A stretch of 64,000 bases of DNA from Candidatus Hydrogenedentota bacterium. Lineage in GTDB: Bacteria; Hydrogenedentota; Hydrogenedentia; Hydrogenedentales; JAEUWI01. Below are positions 1 through 8,964 of the stretch, in pieces. A model generated the notes under the pieces. It was not told the origin of the DNA and did no database searches. It saw nothing but the letters and a program-made list of their open reading frames with translations. Position numbers and translations under genes: made by a program. The stretch spans positions 62,001 through 126,000 of the forward strand of contig JAEUWI010000009.1 in the NCBI GenBank assembly GCA_016791475.1, in the 5' to 3' direction. How positions within the stretch are numbered: the first letter of the stretch is position 1; each line of letters begins with the position of its first letter.

Positions 1-5
1 CCGCC

Positions 6-1565
6 ATGCGCGCCATGTCTTTCTTGTGCTTTTTCATGCTCGTCAGTACGTCCCTCTTCGCCGATCCCACCCAGGACGCCGAGCGCAATGGCGAGCAGGC
101 GCGCAAAGCTTTTCTCGCCTGCTCCCGCTTTGTGGAGGGTTGGCTGCAGCACGCAGACCCCGCTTCTGGCCTGATTCCCCGCAACCTCACGCAGGATTTC
201 TACTGGAACGCGAAGGACGCGGCGGCGGACAACTATCCTTTCATGGTCCTCTCGACATGGTTCACCAACCGCGCCGTATTCGACGGACCCATGCACGCCA
301 TCCTGGCGACGGAGCAGCGCGTGGCGAATCGCGTGGGCGTATTGCCCGATGATTTCCTCTTCGCCACCCAGGCTTTTCGCACGGACACGCCCGACGTGGC
401 CGCCATCATCTTCGGCGCGAGCGAGTATGTGAAGGACGGCCTCCTGCCGCTCAACGAACTCCTCGGGCCGAGTCCCTGGACGGACCGCATGCTGGGCCTG
501 CTGGACGGCATCTGGGAACACGCCACGATCGACTCCGAAGTGGGCAAGCTGCCCTCTACCTCACACGAAGTGAGCGGCGATCTCATGCAGGGCTATTCGC
601 GCGCCTATTGGATGACGGGCAACTCGGCCTATCGCGACCACGCCTTTCAACTTGCGGCCTATTTCTTCGAATACCACTCGCCCGTGGATGCCCCCGAGCT
701 GCGCCTGGACGATCACGGTTGCGAGGTCATCAGCGGCCTCTCGGAAGCCTACTACATCGCCGCGCAGCAGGATCCCGAGCGCCACGCGCGGTGGAAGCCC
801 GCCATGCACCGAATCCTCGATCGCATCCTCGACGTCGGCCGCGATGAGAACGGCCTGCTTTACAACAAGATCGATCCCCGCGACGGCAAGATCCTCGACC
901 AGGACCGGACGGATAACTGGGGCTACAACTACAACGCCTTTCTCGTGGTGGACCAGATCGATAACGTGCCGCGTTATCGCGAGGCGGTGGCCTTCGCGCT
1001 GCGGAATCTCATGGCGAACAAGGACTTTCCCTGGGAGGGCGACATCGCTGATGGCATCGCCGACTCCCTGGAAGGCGGGATCAACCTCATGAACCGCCTT
1101 CCCGACCCCGCCGCCGCCGAATGGGCCGATTACATGGCCACGCGCCTCCTCGCCAAGCAGCGTGACACGGGCGTCGTCGCAGGGTGGCACGGTGATGGCA
1201 ATTTTGCGCGGACGGCCCTCATGTGGGCGCTGTGGAAAACCCAGGGCTGCTACCTCGAACCCTGGCGCAACGATCTGCGCATCGGCGCCGTGCCCGACGG
1301 AGCGGGCGGCCTCCAGATCGCCGTCTCCGCCGACTGGCCCTGGTCCGGCAAGATCCGCTTCGACGTGCCGCGACACGCGGAGTACTTCAAGATGCCCACG
1401 GACTACCCCCGCCTCAACCAGTTCCCCGAATGGTTCACCGTAAAGGAGGAGGAATCGTTCACCGTGGACGGCAACGCCATGTCCGGTGAAGCTCTCCGCG
1501 CCGGGCTGCCGGTACAGGTGGACGGCAAGACCGTGGCGCACCTGGCGCTACGTCGCGCGCCCTGA
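6..1565 (+). CDS. Secreted alpha/alpha-barrel glycosidase-like protein
   Basis: This encodes 519 residues with an N-terminal signal peptide; the hydrophobic stretch ends near SLFA followed by DPTQ. A second in-frame ATG nine bases downstream (position 15) gives a cleaner signal peptide and may be the real start. The mature part is rich in Trp, Tyr and Asp, with repeating helical segments such as DNWGYNYNAF near residue 302. This pattern is common in six-hairpin glycosidases and polysaccharide lyases. No catalytic motif could be fixed, so the enzymatic role is inferred from overall character only. The gene begins at the window edge and converges on the terminase gene, and 285 bases without a recognisable feature separate the two. 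Confidence 0.6.
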   Translation: MRAMSFLCFFMLVSTSLFADPTQDAERNGEQARKAFLACSRFVEGWLQHADPASGLIPRNLTQDFYWNAKDAAADNYPFMVLSTWFTNRAVFDGPMHAILATEQRVANRVGVLPDDFLFATQAFRTDTPDVAAIIFGASEYVKDGLLPLNELLGPSPWTDRMLGLLDGIWEHATIDSEVGKLPSTSHEVSGDLMQGYSRAYWMTGNSAYRDHAFQLAAYFFEYHSPVDAPELRLDDHGCEVISGLSEAYYIAAQQDPERHARWKPAMHRILDRILDVGRDENGLLYNKIDPRDGKILDQDRTDNWGYNYNAFLVVDQIDNVPRYREAVAFALRNLMANKDFPWEGDIADGIADSLEGGINLMNRLPDPAAAEWADYMATRLLAKQRDTGVVAGWHGDGNFARTALMWALWKTQGCYLEPWRNDLRIGAVPDGAGGLQIAVSADWPWSGKIRFDVPRHAEYFKMPTDYPRLNQFPEWFTVKEEESFTVDGNAMSGEALRAGLPVQVDGKTVAHLALRRAP

Positions 1566-1850
1566 GTGGACCGTTGTCTTTGGGCCTGACGGAGGAAGAA
1601 CTGGCGCACGTATTCCAGCAGCTTCCCGGTTCAATGGGCTTATGGAAGTTCGCCGCGCCGGGGTTGCGCACACGAGAGCGATCACGTCTCCGGTGTAGCC
1701 GGAAATGCACTCAACCCGGCGCCGACCAGTCCGCAGCGGGCCAATGGCTGATGGCGACGTGATGTGCATCCCGACCGTAAAGCGATCCAGATACGCGATT
1801 GCATAATCACCATCGCAACTCTTCCCTCTCTCACCCTTCCCGCATCCCGC

Positions 1851-3308
1851 TTAGAACCCTGCCACGCCAATTCCCAGACGAACCGGCGTGCTCTCTTCCA
1901 GTTGATCACGGTAGTGCCGCAGAAGCGCGCAGCGGTCCGCGTCGATGATGTGGTCATTGCCCTTCTCGTACACAATCTGGCCCGACGTTCCCACGCCGTA
2001 GGTGTGGGAGGCGTACTGGGATTCTCGATCCGCAATGGGTGGAAAACGAATGGTCCCTTCGTTCATGCGCCGTTGCAGCAGCTCGGTCATGAACTCTTTC
2101 ACGCGCCGCCGCACGAGGTTGCCGTCGGGCATCGGTTGCAGCTCCATGCTGCCGCCAAACTCAAAGGCTTGGATTTTCTCACACCAGTCCTCCCCCAGGG
2201 CCATGAGCTGGTGGGCCACGGCGCGACCGCTGTTGCCCGCGTCGATCCCCACGCCGCGAAAATCGTAAGCCGCGTCCAGCGACTGGATGATCTGCTGCTG
2301 CCGCGCATAATTCACGCCCTCGAGGTGGAGGCGCAGCACGTTGACAATATAGGGCGGCTCGCTGCGATACACCACGAACTCCGAGGGGTCCCGCGCATAA
2401 CCCAGATCGCAACCGAGATAATAGTCGCCCCGCGCCACGAAGCCCGGCCCGTCGAAAGGGTCGTCTTCCATCAAGCTGATGTTTTCGAAATCTATACTAT
2501 CGTCCACGCACTGAAGATATTCGTCCAGCGAGAACACGGCATGCATGGGCGCGCCGTGCTGACCCAGGACCCGGTGGATATAGCCCGGCGTGTTGCGTCC
2601 ACCGTAGAGCAGCGCCAGCTCGGCGTCTTTCGCCGCATCGAAGTTCGGATTCATTGAACTGGGCCAGTTGTATTGCTCCGCATCGGGCATCTGGCTCATG
2701 CGGTAGAAGCTGTTGCGCAGTCCATTGGGCACACCGTAGACCCAGCGCCGTCCGCCTCCATTCAGCGCCTGATAGAGTTCGCCCCACGACGCGTCGGTCA
2801 TTTCCTGGGCCTCGTCCACGATTTGCCAGTCCACGTGCATGCCCTGGAAGTTCGTGCCGCGCGGCCCGGCGATGCGCCCCCACAGCACGAATCCATTGGA
2901 GAAGCGGAAGAACCACGATGGCGAACGCTTCATTTCGACCAGCGAGGGCGCGAGCTCGGGCGTGCCCTGAAAGCGCCGTACGAGCCGGTTCATCAGCGGA
3001 AAAAGCTGGTTCTCCGTCTGGGTCGCGATGAGCATCTCGGAATCCGGGCACGCCACCATGGCCCACGCGGCGATGGCCTCGATTTCCGTGGTCTTGCCCA
3101 CGTCGCGCCCGTCGCAATGGACCTTGCGCGCCGCCTGCGAGTTGAGCGAGCCCCGCTGATAGTCCCGCACACGCCAGGGCGTGCCCGCGCGATCATGGAA
3201 GAGGTGCTCCGCAAAGGCGGCGCGATCCTGGAGAAAGAGCCAGTTCCGCGCGGACTCGGGCGAAATCCCGCGCTGGACGAGGGTATCGATATGGGGAAGG
3301 AGATGCAT
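1851..3308 (-). CDS. Phage-type terminase large subunit (orphan)
   Basis: The 485-residue protein starts at the ATG at 3308, preceded by AGGAG nine bases upstream. The open frame continues 180 codons further upstream, but that part overlaps the divergent lipoprotein gene and looks antisense. An N-terminal ATPase has a P-loop GRDVGKT at about residues 67-73 and a Walker B segment WQIVDEAQ at 161-168. A C-terminal RNase H-like nuclease shows acidic residues in CDLGYARD (about 301), GVGIDAG (about 356) and DHIIDAD (456-458). These are the two modules of a DNA-packaging motor that pumps and cuts phage genomes, and both look intact. No portal, capsid, tail or integrase genes are nearby. It may be a domesticated remnant, a gene-transfer-agent part or a satellite gene. 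A small helical protein at 4917-5321 could be its partner. Confidence 0.82.
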   Translation of the reverse strand: MHLLPHIDTLVQRGISPESARNWLFLQDRAAFAEHLFHDRAGTPWRVRDYQRGSLNSQAARKVHCDGRDVGKTTEIEAIAAWAMVACPDSEMLIATQTENQLFPLMNRLVRRFQGTPELAPSLVEMKRSPSWFFRFSNGFVLWGRIAGPRGTNFQGMHVDWQIVDEAQEMTDASWGELYQALNGGGRRWVYGVPNGLRNSFYRMSQMPDAEQYNWPSSMNPNFDAAKDAELALLYGGRNTPGYIHRVLGQHGAPMHAVFSLDEYLQCVDDSIDFENISLMEDDPFDGPGFVARGDYYLGCDLGYARDPSEFVVYRSEPPYIVNVLRLHLEGVNYARQQQIIQSLDAAYDFRGVGIDAGNSGRAVAHQLMALGEDWCEKIQAFEFGGSMELQPMPDGNLVRRRVKEFMTELLQRRMNEGTIRFPPIADRESQYASHTYGVGTSGQIVYEKGNDHIIDADRCALLRHYRDQLEESTPVRLGIGVAGF

Positions 3309-3422
3309 GGTGGATGCTCCTGATTGGTTCACAGTGCCTGTTTGCCTTCTTATGCTGTCGTTCGCCCCGGCGCGCTTCCGTGCCGTATAATCCGTGAAGG
3401 AATTTTCTTCAGGAGTATCATC

Positions 3423-4334
3423 ATGCGTCTGTCCCATTGCCTGCCGGTCGCCGTCTTGTGTCTTTCCGCCGCCCTGTTGAGCGGCTGTCCGCCCCTCCTT
3501 TCCCCCGGGGTGATCCGCACGCCCGATCTGGTCTATGGCAAAGGCAACGTGGAGAGCAACGAGGCCGGCATTTATACCCTGGCCGATCTGCGCTACGACC
3601 TGATCGAAAAGGAAGGCACGGAGGAGAATCGTCCCGCCGTCCTCATGATCCACGGCGGCAGCTTTGAGAAAGGCAGCAAGGAAGACGAAAAGCTCATCCG
3701 CCAGGCGGACGCCCTGGCCCTGGCGGGCTATGCCTGCTTTCTGATCGACTATCGCCTGAAGGGCGACAATCCCCCCGCGCCGCAGGATTGGGAGCCGGAC
3801 AGCAACTCGCCCCTGTTTGAGGCCCTGGACCTGCGCGAGGCGATGCACGCTTCTTTCGTGGATGCGAAGGTGGCGCTACGCTATATCCGCGCCAACGCGA
3901 GCGCGCTGCGGGTGGATCCGGACCGCATCGCCGTCTGGGGCGAATCGGCGGGCGCCTTCGCGGCCCTGGCCGCCGGGCTCACGACCGACGAATCTTTTGC
4001 GAATGACGGTCCCGGCTTCACGGTGCCCCCGGAGAACAACCCCGGCACCAGCGCCCGCGTTTCCGCGATTGTGGATTGCTGGGGAAGCGCCGCGCCGGTG
4101 ATCGACGCTTTCGATCCGAGCGATCCGCCCGTGATGATCTTCCACGGTGCCCAGGATTTCACCGTGGGCCTGGCGCTTGGACCCGCGCTGGATATCCGCA
4201 ATGCCTGCGTGGAGAATGGCATCCCCGTGGCCTACTACCCCATCTCCGGCGAGGCCCATGGCGCGTGGGAGGGTCTCTTCGAGGGCCAGACTCTCGCGGA
4301 GCTTACCGTGGCCTTTCTCGGGGAACATGTCTGA
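3423..4334 (+). CDS. Alpha/beta-hydrolase (esterase) lipoprotein
   Basis: This 303-residue lipoprotein has a signal peptide ending in the lipobox LLSGC, so it is probably anchored in an outer or inner membrane leaflet. The fold is alpha/beta-hydrolase of the carboxylesterase/BD-FAE type. An oxyanion segment HGGSF lies near residue 80, the nucleophile elbow GESAG near 178, an acid in FHGAQDFTV near 250 and the catalytic His in GEAHGAW near 280. All triad positions appear present. The likely reaction is hydrolysis of carboxylic esters on a carbohydrate or small lipid, but the substrate cannot be told. It is divergent from the terminase gene, with 114 bases between starts, and converges on the 3D-domain lipoprotein through an inverted repeat. 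Confidence 0.85.
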   Translation: MRLSHCLPVAVLCLSAALLSGCPPLLSPGVIRTPDLVYGKGNVESNEAGIYTLADLRYDLIEKEGTEENRPAVLMIHGGSFEKGSKEDEKLIRQADALALAGYACFLIDYRLKGDNPPAPQDWEPDSNSPLFEALDLREAMHASFVDAKVALRYIRANASALRVDPDRIAVWGESAGAFAALAAGLTTDESFANDGPGFTVPPENNPGTSARVSAIVDCWGSAAPVIDAFDPSDPPVMIFHGAQDFTVGLALGPALDIRNACVENGIPVAYYPISGEAHGAWEGLFEGQTLAELTVAFLGEHV

Positions 4335-4345
4335 ATTGAGAATTA

Positions 4346-4435
4346 TGAATTACGAATTGAGAATTGCGCATTGATGGTGGAGACAAAAAAAACGGTTGAG
4401 CAGCATTCATAATTCGTAATTCAATTCGTAATTCA
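4346..4435. repeat. AT-rich inverted repeat between convergent genes
   Basis: The arms at 4346-4360 and 4421-4435 are perfect 15-base inverted copies built on GAATTACGAATT, and further degenerate copies of the same word flank each arm. It sits between two convergent stop codons, so a transcription-ending role is plausible. The same word family recurs near 39118-39139. Confidence 0.6.
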
Positions 4436-4864
4436 CTTCAACCAAACCTGCACCTGCTTTTGCTGCTTGCCCCACTTGAGCGCGGCCTTGTGGCTCTTGA
4501 AGAAGAGATCGATATGGTCGCCCTTGATCGCGCCGCCCCGGTCTTCCACCGTGCCGTAGCCATAGCCAGGAATGTACATCTGCGTGCCCATGGGGTACTT
4601 GCTGGTGTCGGCCGCGATGGTACCCACTTTGGCCTTTTTTCCGCTCGCGGTCTTGCCCACGTCCTTCTTCTTGCCTTCGTTGGCCCCGTCTTTCACCACG
4701 GTACGGCGGAGGAACAGGGTGTGTTTCCAGTTGGTGCACTTGCCGCACTTGCAGTAGCCCGTGACGAGCATGTCGCGGGTCACCGGCTCGCCCTTCGGTT
4801 TCGGGGTGGAGGCGCAGCCTGCCAGCAACATGACAAGGATAAGGATGGCGGAGAGGTGTTTCAT
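4433..4864 (-). CDS. 3D-domain (RlpA/DPBB-like) lipoprotein
   Basis: The 143-residue protein has a lipoprotein signal with lipobox LLAGC. The mature domain carries the 3D pattern: YCKCGKC near residue 38, IAADTSKYPMGT near 85, then VEDRGGAIKG and IDLFF with the Asp residues that name the domain, and a closing ALKWGKQ. Related proteins (YuiC, the MltA/EG45-like double-psi barrel group) bind or cleave peptidoglycan, so this one probably acts in the cell wall. It lies 52 bases downstream of a small helical gene on the same strand and could be co-transcribed with it. Cell-wall hydrolases also accompany phage modules, which is relevant to the nearby terminase, although the lipobox argues for a host role. 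Confidence 0.8.
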   Translation of the reverse strand: MKHLSAILILVMLLAGCASTPKPKGEPVTRDMLVTGYCKCGKCTNWKHTLFLRRTVVKDGANEGKKKDVGKTASGKKAKVGTIAADTSKYPMGTQMYIPGYGYGTVEDRGGAIKGDHIDLFFKSHKAALKWGKQQKQVQVWLK

Positions 4865-4916
4865 ACCGCAATTTATGTCACACCGCGCCGCACGGTTGCA
4901 AGCGCCCCGACCGATT

Positions 4917-5321
4917 TCACCCCGCCTCCGCGAAGAAGGGGCTCGTTCCCTGAATCTGCTGGATGACGGGTTTCATCAGGTCGGCGATGCCCCGATCAAT
5001 GGGGGTGCCGGCGCGCTCGCAATACTCTTCCAGCTCCTTGATCGCCTTGCGCAGCCGCTCCCGGCTCTTGCCGACGGCCTCGGCCTGGGCCGAGGTGGTT
5101 TTCGGCGCCTCGCCGTCTTCTCCGGGGCCCAGCCCGTCTTCCATCCGCCGCGCCAGCAGCCACGACACCACAATGTCGCTCAGCCGCAGCACCAGCAGCG
5201 GATTCTCCGCCACGCCCCGGTCTTTCAGCAACTTACCCACGCCCCGCACGAACTGTCGGTTCAATTCCGCTTCGTCTGCGGTCATCCAGAGCTCGCCCAG
5301 GGCGAGTGTCGTCATCTTCAT
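4917..5321 (-). CDS. Small helical protein, possible terminase small subunit
   Basis: This gene encodes 134 residues. The start is well fixed by a strong AAGGAGG ribosome site about eight bases upstream. The protein is mostly helical and charged. A central acidic loop (GPGEDGEAP) is followed by a helix of the kind SRERLRKAIKELEEY that could form a coiled coil. No family is recognised with certainty. Size, helicity and proximity to an orphan terminase large subunit make a terminase small-subunit role conceivable, but this is inference only. The region just upstream contains a near-palindrome around the ribosome site, which could mask it in RNA. Confidence 0.55.
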   Translation of the reverse strand: MKMTTLALGELWMTADEAELNRQFVRGVGKLLKDRGVAENPLLVLRLSDIVVSWLLARRMEDGLGPGEDGEAPKTTSAQAEAVGKSRERLRKAIKELEEYCERAGTPIDRGIADLMKPVIQQIQGTSPFFAEAG

Positions 5322-5392
5322 GGTAAAAACCCTCCTTATATTAGGAGGGGACGTTGCACTTTTTGGGCGTGTCAGGTCAGCGAGTCAAGATA

Positions 5393-5430
5393 AATCGGGC
5401 CGATCAGATTGCGATCTGACCGGCCCGATT
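5393..5430 (-). terminator. Hairpin terminator after the sialidase gene
   Basis: A 17-base stem (5393-5409 with 5414-5430, one mismatch) encloses a TGCG loop. It lies 16 bases past the sialidase stop. The tract that follows on the minus strand is only moderately T-rich (TTTATCTT). Confidence 0.7.
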
Positions 5431-5446
5431 CGCGTGAAAATGGCGA

Positions 5447-6625
5447 TTATTCGCCTTTAATCCAGCTTTCCTCAAAGGCCACATGCTTGATGGTGGAGCC
5501 GGGCGTCTTCTCGTCTTTATAGGAGTAGGTGCAGTGAATTTTTCCGTCCTTCGCCTGCATGATGGAAAAATAGGACCCCGATCCTGCCTCCGGCGCGAAA
5601 TCTTCCAGCTTGCGCTTAACCGGCCAGGTAACTCCTTCGTCTTCCGACAGGTACACCGTGACCACGTGTCGACCATCCACATCGTTGCAAACGAGCACCC
5701 AGTGACCGTTTTCCAGCACCACCACATCCACCGATGAGCCGGGATTGGGAATGTCCATCTCGGTGACCGGTCCCCAGGTCATGCCGCTGTCTGTGGACAC
5801 CGCCTGGCGGATCTTCTTGGGGAGGCCGTTATCGCGCATGTAGGCCACGATCTCGCCGTTCTTGCGCTTTGCGAAAGCCGGCTGGATGTTGCCCAGTTGC
5901 ATGGTCATGATGGGCTCGCCGCTGGTCCAGGTCTGGCCCCAGTCTTCCGTGAAGACGGCCATGGACGAGTTCCAGATATCGGAGTAAAGCCCGAGCATGA
6001 TCCGGTTCTCGCTCGTCATGATGGGGTGGATGCGGGTCATCCAGCCGAGGCGCTGGTGAATCTTGATGGGCGCCGTCTCGCGCAGTTGCTGGAGCATCTC
6101 TTTCACCCGGGGGATTCCCTCGATCACCGGCCCCATCTCGGTGTTGATCTGGTCCAGCGTGGCTATCATCTTTGTTTCGAGGTTCAGCGGCCGTGTGTGA
6201 ATCACGTCCTGCCAGCCCCAGACCGGCGGGCCGTCGCCCTGGTAGTTGGTGGAGGTGCGATACTTCAACAGGGAGCCGCCCCACTCGTTGTCCTGCACGG
6301 CGATCCAGAAGAGCCACAGCGTGCCCCGGGGATCCATGAAGAGCACCGGGTTGCAGTCGGGCAGGTCCGGCGTGTCCGCCATGAGAAAGGGCTCGCTCCA
6401 GGTATCCGAGCCGGCCCGCTTCCGCGCGCCCTGCACCAGCACGTCGTCGGAATTGCGCTCGCCCGATCCATGGAACCAGCACGCAATCAGGTCGCCCTCC
6501 GGCGTCTGGATGATGCTGGACCCGTGGTTGTGCTTGGGATCCATGGGGAAAATAAGCTCGCTCTCCAGGGCGGGGGCGGCGAGTGCGCCAACGATGGCGC
6601 ATAGCAACAGCAGGCGGGTCAGCAT
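5447..6625 (-). CDS. Secreted exo-sialidase / BNR-repeat glycosidase
   Basis: The 392-residue protein is translated from the ATG at 6625, with AGAGGA upstream; the open frame extends another 95 codons, but that segment has no protein character. A signal peptide covers about residues 1-18. The body is a six-bladed beta-propeller of the sialidase/BNR-like family. Asp-box signatures of the form S/T-x-D-x-G-x-T-W appear in TEDWGQTW, STDSGMTW and SEDEGVTW. The family segments near residues 30-110 (HNHGSSI, then NPVLFMDPRGTLWLFW) match the large PF13088-type group found in planctomycete and Bacteroidetes polysaccharide degraders. Removal of a terminal sugar acid is plausible, but many members are not true sialidases. 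It is monocistronic and ends at a hairpin. Confidence 0.8.
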   Translation of the reverse strand: MLTRLLLLCAIVGALAAPALESELIFPMDPKHNHGSSIIQTPEGDLIACWFHGSGERNSDDVLVQGARKRAGSDTWSEPFLMADTPDLPDCNPVLFMDPRGTLWLFWIAVQDNEWGGSLLKYRTSTNYQGDGPPVWGWQDVIHTRPLNLETKMIATLDQINTEMGPVIEGIPRVKEMLQQLRETAPIKIHQRLGWMTRIHPIMTSENRIMLGLYSDIWNSSMAVFTEDWGQTWTSGEPIMTMQLGNIQPAFAKRKNGEIVAYMRDNGLPKKIRQAVSTDSGMTWGPVTEMDIPNPGSSVDVVVLENGHWVLVCNDVDGRHVVTVYLSEDEGVTWPVKRKLEDFAPEAGSGSYFSIMQAKDGKIHCTYSYKDEKTPGSTIKHVAFEESWIKGE

Positions 6626-7174
6626 GGGGGATTTCCTCTCTCGTCGTAGTGTGGCATGATAGGGTTTGTGCCCTGTCCGCAGGCGGGGCGTGCCGGAAAA
6701 AATCGTGGCACAACCCCGCCGCGCGGGGCAAGTTCGCGTGAACGCGGGCTTCCGGGTGGGTCCACCGGCGACGCAGTATGAACGGGGGATAAGCGGGCCG
6801 CCGGCGGGGATGATAGCTCGGGCAGGCTCAACCCCTGCACGCGCGGGGACCACCCCCGTGAGCGGAAGCAGACTTAGTGTAGCATGAAACGGGCGCGAGC
6901 GCAGTGGCAATCAAGTTTTCCGAGCTGTGCTGGAATTTGCAATTTCAGCCCTCCAGTGGCACGCGGACGACCTTCAAAGTTGCCCATGCCGTCTGTCCTG
7001 GAGAACGCTCGCCCAAGACTTGGTTATCAAGCAACCATCAAGCAATTTAATTCGGTTGCAACCAACTGCGATAAAACACCTTATGGACGTTTTTGTCCTC
7101 GAAAATATTGAATTATTATGGAGCATAACAAGCAATTCTTCGGCTGGCCAATTAAATACAAATAAAAACCGACA
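6626..7174. other. Gene-free stretch
   Basis: About 550 bases between two minus-strand genes. The first part (to about 6890) is GC-rich and the last 250 bases are clearly AT-rich, matching the lower GC of the Schlafen-type gene that follows. No RNA gene, repeat or convincing small frame was seen. The composition step at about 6900 could mark the edge of an acquired segment. Confidence 0.4.
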
Positions 7175-8641
7175 CTAAGACCAGAATGGGATGTACCGAA
7201 GCGCCCGCGTTCCCACTGAATCGTCGAAGGGGCGAATCAACCCACTCGAAATCGTGTCTCTGATTATTTTCGATGCTTGGGCAGCGTTCTTCTTCTCGAT
7301 TCCAAATCGCTCTCGAAGGGTTGTGTTTGTCATCTCCTCTCTCGTTACCCATTTCAGGCATGCGTGAAGGTAGCATGCCCGAACGCGATCCTCGCCATTC
7401 ATGTCGTTTAGAGAACGATGCGAAAAGAGTATCGAGCGCGTATTCTCACCCGGCGATTCAAAGACAGGAGCAGGCAATTGGTAGAGCTCCGTTTCGGAGA
7501 CTACCTTATCCACTCCGCTGCCACGTTCTTCACACACTCCGACACGCCGCATATAAGCGGCGAGCGCCTCGTTTCGAGAACGAGGCGGTGTGTCGAGAAA
7601 TCGAATGGTCTCAACAAGCGGAGCGCCAGGGTTTGTGATCTCCAGCCGGTCATCAAAAATCTCTATCATGGGACCAGCCCCGGTTATCAGAAAATCTTGA
7701 TGGATTAATGCGTTTGCCACCAGTTCACGGACCGCAATTTCTGGATACATGGTCACGTTCTTCCGCAACGCCTTCTCGACAACTTCGTTGGCGGGGAGAA
7801 GGTTGTTCACGAAACCAATAAGTCCCTCAAAACCGTTCGCATAGCCCTTGGATCCGCATTGCTCGCGAATGGCTTCCCGACGTCCTTTTCCGCGGTAAAC
7901 TATGACGCGGACCGCCTTCCGTGAAAGGGTGCCGAAGTCGCTCAGGCGACGGGCAAAGAGTATGGCCCCGAGATTCGAGATATTCCATCGCCCGGCGCCG
8001 TCACGTGCGATCATGCCGTCCGATTCGAGCGCGGCAAGAATGAGTTCCGGTGCCTTCGGTTCCGAAAGATTCAGGAGCTTGAAGTACGCTTGAAAATCCA
8101 AGAGGCGGAGCACTCCAGTGCCGGGAATGCCTCTGTTGGCGACCCTGGATTCAAAGCGAGTATTCTCAAATATCCGCCAGAGCTCACGTTCACGTTCAGG
8201 ATGGGCCCTTAACTTCTTCTTATAGCTTCCCACTCGGACAAATTCCTCACCCGAGAATTGAACGGGTTGTCGGCATGCCGCCTCGATTTCGAGAAGCACG
8301 ACGGGACATTCGTCAATGCGCAACTCGAAGAACCGGCAGTGGATCTGCGGGTTCAGCAATCGAAGCAACCAATTCTCAAGCGCCTCATTTCCGACTTTGG
8401 CCTCGAATGGGCGAAAGCTGGTGCCCAGGATAGCGTGTGAATGGTCATCCACACCCCAGAGCAAATAGGCCTTGGACTTCCCGACAAGCGCGGCTGAATT
8501 CGCCAAGGCAGAGACGTACTGGCCAATCTCCTCCGAATTGGCGTTGTTATGCTTGAACTCCACCCATTCGGTCTCGGCAGGCAGTTTTCGCAACTCCTGA
8601 AATAAACCCGCGTGGAAATCGTCTGAATTGCCGATCGGCAT
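7175..8641 (-). CDS. AlbA_2 (Schlafen) domain ATP-binding protein
   Basis: From the ATG at 8641 (GGAG nine bases upstream) this gives 488 residues; an alternative ATG at 8728 adds 29 charged residues. An N-terminal AlbA_2/Schlafen-type nucleic-acid-binding domain begins near ETEWVEFKHN and includes LLWGVDD. A central region leads to a GHKL-type ATPase segment with VRELVANALIHQDF and IEIFDDRLEITNPG, which supply the N and G1 boxes. The C-terminus looks like a winged helix. This architecture is widespread as a putative transcriptional regulator or helicase-like protein, and it is often found in defence or mobile regions. No partner gene is adjacent. The coding sequence is less GC-rich than its neighbours, suggesting acquisition. 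Confidence 0.8.
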   Translation of the reverse strand: MPIGNSDDFHAGLFQELRKLPAETEWVEFKHNNANSEEIGQYVSALANSAALVGKSKAYLLWGVDDHSHAILGTSFRPFEAKVGNEALENWLLRLLNPQIHCRFFELRIDECPVVLLEIEAACRQPVQFSGEEFVRVGSYKKKLRAHPERERELWRIFENTRFESRVANRGIPGTGVLRLLDFQAYFKLLNLSEPKAPELILAALESDGMIARDGAGRWNISNLGAILFARRLSDFGTLSRKAVRVIVYRGKGRREAIREQCGSKGYANGFEGLIGFVNNLLPANEVVEKALRKNVTMYPEIAVRELVANALIHQDFLITGAGPMIEIFDDRLEITNPGAPLVETIRFLDTPPRSRNEALAAYMRRVGVCEERGSGVDKVVSETELYQLPAPVFESPGENTRSILFSHRSLNDMNGEDRVRACYLHACLKWVTREEMTNTTLRERFGIEKKNAAQASKIIRDTISSGLIRPFDDSVGTRALRYIPFWS

Positions 8642-8964
8642 TATCTTGTGCTCCACATTCACGTTCACGCCATGCGTCGGGGCGTTGGTCTTTGGCCGCA
8701 CGCGCAGTTTGTCGTCTTTGCGCTTCATGTTTCAAGTTCAGGGAATAGGGATAGTCTACCCCCCACTGATCACCCAAGACTCGCGTTCGCCATTCATTCC
8801 AAGATCTATTTTGGCCTGTGCTATCCTTGTTGCGTCGCCTTAGAAGTGCGCACACTTCACATTGAATCGGACGACGCAATTTTTCTGCAGAATTACGGCT
8901 GGAGACCAACAGACCCATGTTTGCAAACAGAAACCAACAAGCATCCACCGGTGTGCGGGCGTCC

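Noticed and set aside
561-1541. 326-residue minus-strand frame inside the first gene
   Set aside because: It lacks any recognisable domain and is a GC-driven shadow of the secreted glycosidase-like gene.
1764-2657. 297-residue plus-strand frame antisense to the terminase
   Set aside because: Composition is that of a shadow frame. The terminase motifs on the minus strand are unambiguous.
1851-5321. Whole region considered as a prophage
   Set aside because: Only one clear phage gene is present. The lipoproteins with lipoboxes look like host genes, and no integrase or att repeats were seen.
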